Source of the DNA: Notolepis coatsorum
Taxonomy: Eukaryota > Chordata > Actinopteri > Aulopiformes > Paralepididae
Direction of reading: 5' to 3'
NCBI GenBank assembly: GCA_963971535.1
Contig: OZ020587.1
Coordinates: 155,517,668 to 155,581,667, forward strand
Length of the DNA stretch: 64,000 bases
Shown here: positions 60,112-64,000 of the stretch, one piece after another
Layout of the letters: each line of letters begins with the position of its first letter
Numbering within the stretch: position 1 is the stretch's first letter
Position numbers and translations under genes: made by a program
Notes under the pieces: model-generated
Seen by the model: the letters and a program-made list of their open reading frames with translations, nothing else
Told to the model about the DNA's origin: nothing
The model's database searches: none

Positions 60112-61293
60112 CTATTTATCCTGGCCTTTACTTCTTTGATTTCTCCGAGCGTTTCCTGTTCTTTTGATATCTGGTGTCTCCCCTCTAGCTTCTTCAGCTT
60201 CCTTCAGATTGTGATATGTCTCCGTTCTGGCCTTCTTCAGCATTGCTGTCTTCTCCATCAATTTCCCCCTTATCACCACCTTCAGTGTGTCCCATAGAAT
60301 GTTCGGATCTACCGCCCCGTTGTCATTTTCTTCCTTATACCTGGCTATCTCCTCCTTGATCTGACTCACCACCCCCTTGTTATTTAATATTCCTACATTT
60401 AGTCTCCAGATCGTGTTCCTCCGTCTCCCTTCTAGATCTACTGTCAGATATATGGCACTGTGATCCGATATGTCCGCTACTCCTATTCTGCTCTCCCGTA
60501 CCCTGTAACTGTCCCCCGTCGTCATCAAAAAGTAGTCTATTCTCGCATATGTCACGTGCGGGTGTGAGTAATGTGTGTATTCCCTGTCCATGGCGTGCAT
60601 CCCCCTCCAAACATCTGTAATTCCCATTTCCGTCATCTGAATATTCATATATCTACTGATTGGTGCCCGTCCTTTTCTAGTACTCGTGGTGTCTACAGTA
60701 GGTCGTGATTCAGTACTACATTAAAATCTCCCGCGCATATCAATATCCCTTCTAGTTCCATCACTATCATATCAAAAATGGTCTCATATAAATCCCTCTC
60801 ACTCTCTGGGGGTGCATAAACATTCACTAACGTAATCATTTGACCCTCCATTTTTCCCTTCACCAGAACAAACCTTCCCTCCTTGTCTCTTACTTCCTTG
60901 ATCAATTCAAATTTGACTGTTTTTGATTAACGTGATTACTCCTCTCCTCAGGTTCCGTTTAAAGGAACTATAGTATGCATTTTCATATCCAAATCTCTTC
61001 AGTTTCTCATGATCCTGTGCTACCAAATGTGTCTCCTGCAGGAAAATCACTTCCATCTCACTTTTTTTACACTTCAACATCACTTTGCCCCTCTTTATCT
61101 TATTATTCATTCCATTAACGTTTAACGACATCATTTTTATACCTTTAACCATTGTCATCTTTCTTCTTCTTTCGTCAGTCCCCCCCATGTCACATTCATT
61201 CCCCCCTCCGGTTGTAGCCTCCGCTCTCTTCACCGAATACATATAATGATTAACATAAATAAAAAACATAAACTTTACATAAAGTGCTCCCAA
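60112..61293 (-). pseudogene. L1 ORF2, apurinic-type endonuclease domain, frameshifted
   Basis: The domain nicks target DNA to prime reverse transcription. Visible parts: KMMSLNVNGMNNKIKRGKVM and VIFLQETHLV (61293-60907), LVNVYAPPE and CAGDFNVVLNHD (60905-60693), then YARIDYFLM and ADISDHSAIYLTVDLEGRRR (60648-60112). The catalytic-type residues N, E, D-N and H of the APE family are present. Single-base shifts lie near 60907, 60693 and about 60190, so it no longer reads through. The real start is probably one of the Met residues just before GIKMMSLNVNG. Confidence 0.9.
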
Positions 61294-61984
61294 GGCGTTC
61301 GGGGGGTCCCTGTGTCCCCCCTGTCCCCTGCTGGTGGGTGAGGAGTAATTGCTCTCCTAGTGAGAGGCCTCCTCCTGACGGCTTGGGGGTTTGAAACCTT
61401 TACCCCCAACCGCTCGTCATATTTGTCCAGCATTCTTACTGTTTTTATTGCTGTCGAGCTCCTGGTCAAAAGCGCTCTGTCCTTCATTCTGATCAAAGAC
61501 CCCCATTTCCTAGGTCCCTCTCAATGTGGCTCATATGTTCCAATGTCCCTCCTTCCTCCCAAACCCGTGTGTGGTGTCTTCTGTGTACCCCTTTTTACTT
61601 TCTTTTCCTCCTCTCTATTTTCTATGTGATGTCCATTTATCCCCTTAATCCCTTCCAACTGTGTTACTCGCAGCGTGTGTCTATGTATTTGTTTCAATAT
61701 ATTCTGTGTTCCGTCTATCATACCTAATTTTATTTCCATTTATTTCCTCCATCATCATGTGTATTATGTGTCCATGTACACGTTATGTTCGTTCCTATAT
61801 CCTGCCTCTACCTGGGAATGTGTGTTTATGTATATGTTATTTCAGTTTCTATATTTTGTCTCTATTTGGATAGTTTTTTCAATCTCTTGTGCGTGTACTC
61901 ATCCGTTCGTCTCCTCCCGCCTCCTCTCCTCTCCTTCTCCGTCTCTGGCCTCCTCGTCCGTCTCCGCCTTCGGTCTGTCACGTC

Positions 61985-63094
61985 TCACCTCGGCCTTCTC
62001 CTCTCTCCTCCCTCCTCTCCCGGGTTTCGATCTCCTACTCTGGTCCACCTGCGTGCTTTCTCCAATCTCTGCTGCAGGCTCCGCGTCTGGCCCTCCTGTC
62101 CCCTTCCTTCTCCGTCCTCCGCCATCTGCATCCCCCGTCGCCTCATCTCCTCCGCCGCCTCCCGCGCCGTCGCGTACGTCACCGTCCCTTCCTTCCAGTG
62201 AATCCTTAGCGAGGTCATGGGTGATTGGAATTTCATTCCGTTTTCTTTCAGAATTCTCTTCAGTCCCGCGTAGGACCTGCGTGTTATTGCTACCGCTGTC
62301 GAGTAATCGTGATCAAACGACAGTCTTTTCCCCTCGATTTCTATCTTCTTGGTCCACGCGGTTCTGAGTATCAATTCCTTAATCTCAAATCTCAGAAAGT
62401 TAATAATCACCGCTCTCGGAGGTCTGTCCGGTTGCGGTCTCGGAGCCAACGCCCTGTGGGCCCTCTGTATCTCCATTTTTTCCAGTCCCGTCTCCTTCAG
62501 TTGCTCTTTGATAAGCTTTTCCACATATTGGATCACCGATTCCCCTTCGACTCCTTCTTTCAATCCCCATATTCTGATGTTATTTCTCTGTGACCTCCCC
62601 TCCATGTCCGATATCTTTGTCTCCATCTGTTCTTGTTTTTGAATCGCACACGTTAACACCTCGTGTATCTCTGTGTTCCATTCCTCCATTTGTGCCGTTC
62701 TAGTCTGTACCTCTGTTACATTTCTGTCCTGTTCCGCCATCTTCTCATCCACCCTTTTGAGTTCTGTATTCATTTCACCTCTGAAGTCCTCCTGTTCCTT
62801 CCTCAATTCCTCCCGTAACTTCCCAATATCATTTCTTATCGTGTCCGAGTTCAGTTTTATGGTCGCCTGCATCGTGTCAGAGTTCAATTTTATGGTCGCC
62901 AATATCCCGGCCTGCATGAGCACGGCCCATCCTGGCATTTCCTTGTCCGTCTCAGCCGAGACTCCCCCTTCCTCCGCCTGCTCCTTCTCGGTCTCGCCTC
63001 GGGGGTTCTGCTCCATCGAACTCTCCTCTTCCTGTGAGTTCTCCATTTCTCTTTCCTTCATATTTGTTTTCTCCTCCTTCCTTCTCGTTTGCAT
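61985..63094 (-). CDS. L1 ORF1 protein (RNA-binding chaperone), intact frame
   Basis: 369 codons from ATG to stop. L1 ORF1 proteins coat element RNA as trimers and are needed for retrotransposition. Seen here: an acidic/polar N-terminus (1-55); a heptad-rich coiled coil about 65-165 containing a direct duplication of ATIKLNSDT (66-74 and 77-85); an RRM-like domain from about 171 (RNNIRIWGLKEGVEGESV) to 255; and a C-terminal domain with WTKKIEIEGKRLSFDHDYS and RRSYAGLKRILKENG, which matches the Transposase_22-type ORF1 family. A basic tail follows. The start is 116 bp from the element end, a short 5' UTR. An intact ORF1 beside a frameshifted ORF2 means the copy could not move by itself. Confidence 0.9.
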   Translation of the reverse strand: MQTRRKEEKTNMKEREMENSQEEESSMEQNPRGETEKEQAEEGGVSAETDKEMPGWAVLMQAGILATIKLNSDTMQATIKLNSDTIRNDIGKLREELRKEQEDFRGEMNTELKRVDEKMAEQDRNVTEVQTRTAQMEEWNTEIHEVLTCAIQKQEQMETKISDMEGRSQRNNIRIWGLKEGVEGESVIQYVEKLIKEQLKETGLEKMEIQRAHRALAPRPQPDRPPRAVIINFLRFEIKELILRTAWTKKIEIEGKRLSFDHDYSTAVAITRRSYAGLKRILKENGMKFQSPMTSLRIHWKEGTVTYATAREAAEEMRRRGMQMAEDGEGRGQEGQTRSLQQRLEKARRWTRVGDRNPGEEGGERRRPR

Positions 63095-63226
63095 CTTGAT
63101 TTTTGATCTCTTTTCGTCACTTTTCGGGTCTTTATTTCTCAGTTTTTCGCTCTTTTGACCAGGAGCCTCACCTGTGCGTGTTACTCTTCCGCTCTCATAC
63201 CGGAAGTCTCGGTCCTTTGTTGTCTT

Positions 63227-64000
63227 AAATGATTAGGGATCCTTCGTCTTGGGGTCACGAATGTGCGAAGATTCTGAGGAAAGCTGTTAGGAGATACGCT
63301 AATGTGAACATTTTACATTTGGCCTGATGGTGGCGTCAGAGGAAAGGTGATGGGGGGGGGGGGTGTCACCAAAATCAATAGGTTTCTTCCTCTAGGGATC
63401 ATGAATGTGCAGCGCAAATTTGAAAAGATTGCAATGAAAGCTTTTCGAGTTACCGCATTCACAAGTGCGCTGTTTGGCCTAATGGTGGCGCTAGGGAAAA
63501 GGTCATGGGGTCACCAACATCGCAGGCCTCCTTGCTATGATAAGGCAAATATATTTGTCATGTTTGGTGGAAATTGTATCAGGATTTTATCAAGTATTAC
63601 ACTGAGCATTGGGATTCTTCTTGGGGTCACGAAGATCTGCTATAGTCGGGGTAAATCATATTTAAGTTGGGATATAAATACCACCTGACTGGCATGCAGA
63701 AACCTTTAGAGAAAGTCGAGTATAAACAACTTAGTGACTACCTGAATAGATACAAAATATTTGACAATTCTCCATTTGAATCCTCCATGCCATCCTCATT
63801 GACCATCTTACAAGTTATCTAAGCTTGCCTCCAATAGATCAGACAGACAGTTTTCAGTTGGTGTAGGTAATTCAGTTTCCACCCCTGCACATATGAAGTG
63901 CGATGTGCCTGCCACAAGGCTCTATTCTTGGCCCAATATTATTATCATTCTACATGCTTCCATTAGGCCATATTATCCATAAACGCAACACAAAATCCAC
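63227..64000. repeat. Interspersed repeat with recurring GATGGTGGCG motif
   Basis: GGGTCACGAATGTGC / ATCATGAATGTGC and TTTGGCCTGATGGTGGCG / TTTGGCCTAATGGTGGCG recur with a spacing of about 150 bp, together with GGGTCACCAACAT. This resembles a widespread fish repeat and matches part of 47150-47330. From about 63700 on no structure is recognised. The open frame 63347-63688 is not a known gene. Confidence 0.5.

Larger units (their letters stand above)
55447..63210 (-). mobile_element. Full-length L1-type LINE, - strand, with perfect 16-bp TSD and a nested LINE
   Basis: GGTCCTTTGTTGTCTT flanks it at 55431-55446 and 63211-63226. The A-tail side is the T-run at 55447. About 6.1 kb of L1 remain after removing the nested Rex1-like element (57981-59618). 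Order on -: 5' UTR of about 116 bp, ORF1 (63094-61985), a spacer of about 690 bp, ORF2 in several frames (61293-55702), and a 3' UTR of about 255 bp. ORF1 is intact; ORF2 is broken by at least four frameshifts and the insertion. Confidence 0.93.

Overview
This window looks like teleost fish DNA. The evidence is vertebrate exon and intron structure with GT-AG introns, fish-type non-LTR elements (Rex1-like, L2-like, an L1 with separate ORF1 and ORF2), a DIRS-type element, tRNA-derived SINEs and very abundant minisatellites. The only host gene I can support is the 3' end of AGPS (alkylglycerone-phosphate synthase, the peroxisomal ether-lipid enzyme). It lies on the + strand as four coding exons: 3209-3298, 6891-6990, 8724-8781 and 21747-21868. 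A roughly 3.2 kb 3' UTR follows, with a poly(A) signal at 25038-25043. The four exons join in phase into the last 122 codons, including the catalytic HHH motif and the GNRNLL C-terminus. Upstream exons lie outside the window.

Region by region. 1-3161: a SINE tail and a 3 kb GC-rich 39-bp minisatellite ending 47 bp before an AGPS exon. 3299-8723: two introns holding an AT-rich minisatellite, a TTAA palindrome, L2 and Rex1-like tails, a foldback MITE and a SINE with perfect target-site duplications (TSDs). 8782-21746: a 13 kb intron that opens with a minisatellite whose units copy the exon/intron junction. That array is split by a hAT-type element with perfect 8-bp TSDs and by duplicated blocks. 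Strongly strand-asymmetric GA and CT arrays follow, then a SINE just before the last exon. 21869-25060: AGPS 3' UTR.

25.1-44.9 kb: no host exons recognised. This part holds minisatellites, several same-orientation SINEs, a TIR element carrying a tRNA-like pol III cassette, and a nest. In the nest, a foldback element with tandem-repeat arms was hit by a 10.6 kb LTR retroelement (4-bp TSD CCAT, LTRs of about 1.25 kb, no recognisable gag/pol/env) and by a SINE. The LTR element itself contains a probable solo LTR and an L2 fragment. A 200-N assembly gap is at 44887-45086.

45.1-64 kb: a Rex1-like fragment, a hAT MITE that used the preferred target motif offered by a 24-bp array, and a 15-bp minisatellite interrupted by a 4.8 kb DIRS-like element. 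The DIRS-like element has inverted terminal repeats, an internal complementary region that reads exactly like a circle junction, and a shared GTT at both ends. Last comes a full-length but frameshifted L1 on the - strand (55447-63210, 16-bp TSD) with a Rex1-like element nested in its reverse-transcriptase region.

No bacterial-type system, CRISPR array or canonical RNA gene was seen. The two strongest unusual signals are the DIRS-type architecture (48540-53350) and the splice-site-bearing minisatellite in the AGPS intron (8782-14346).
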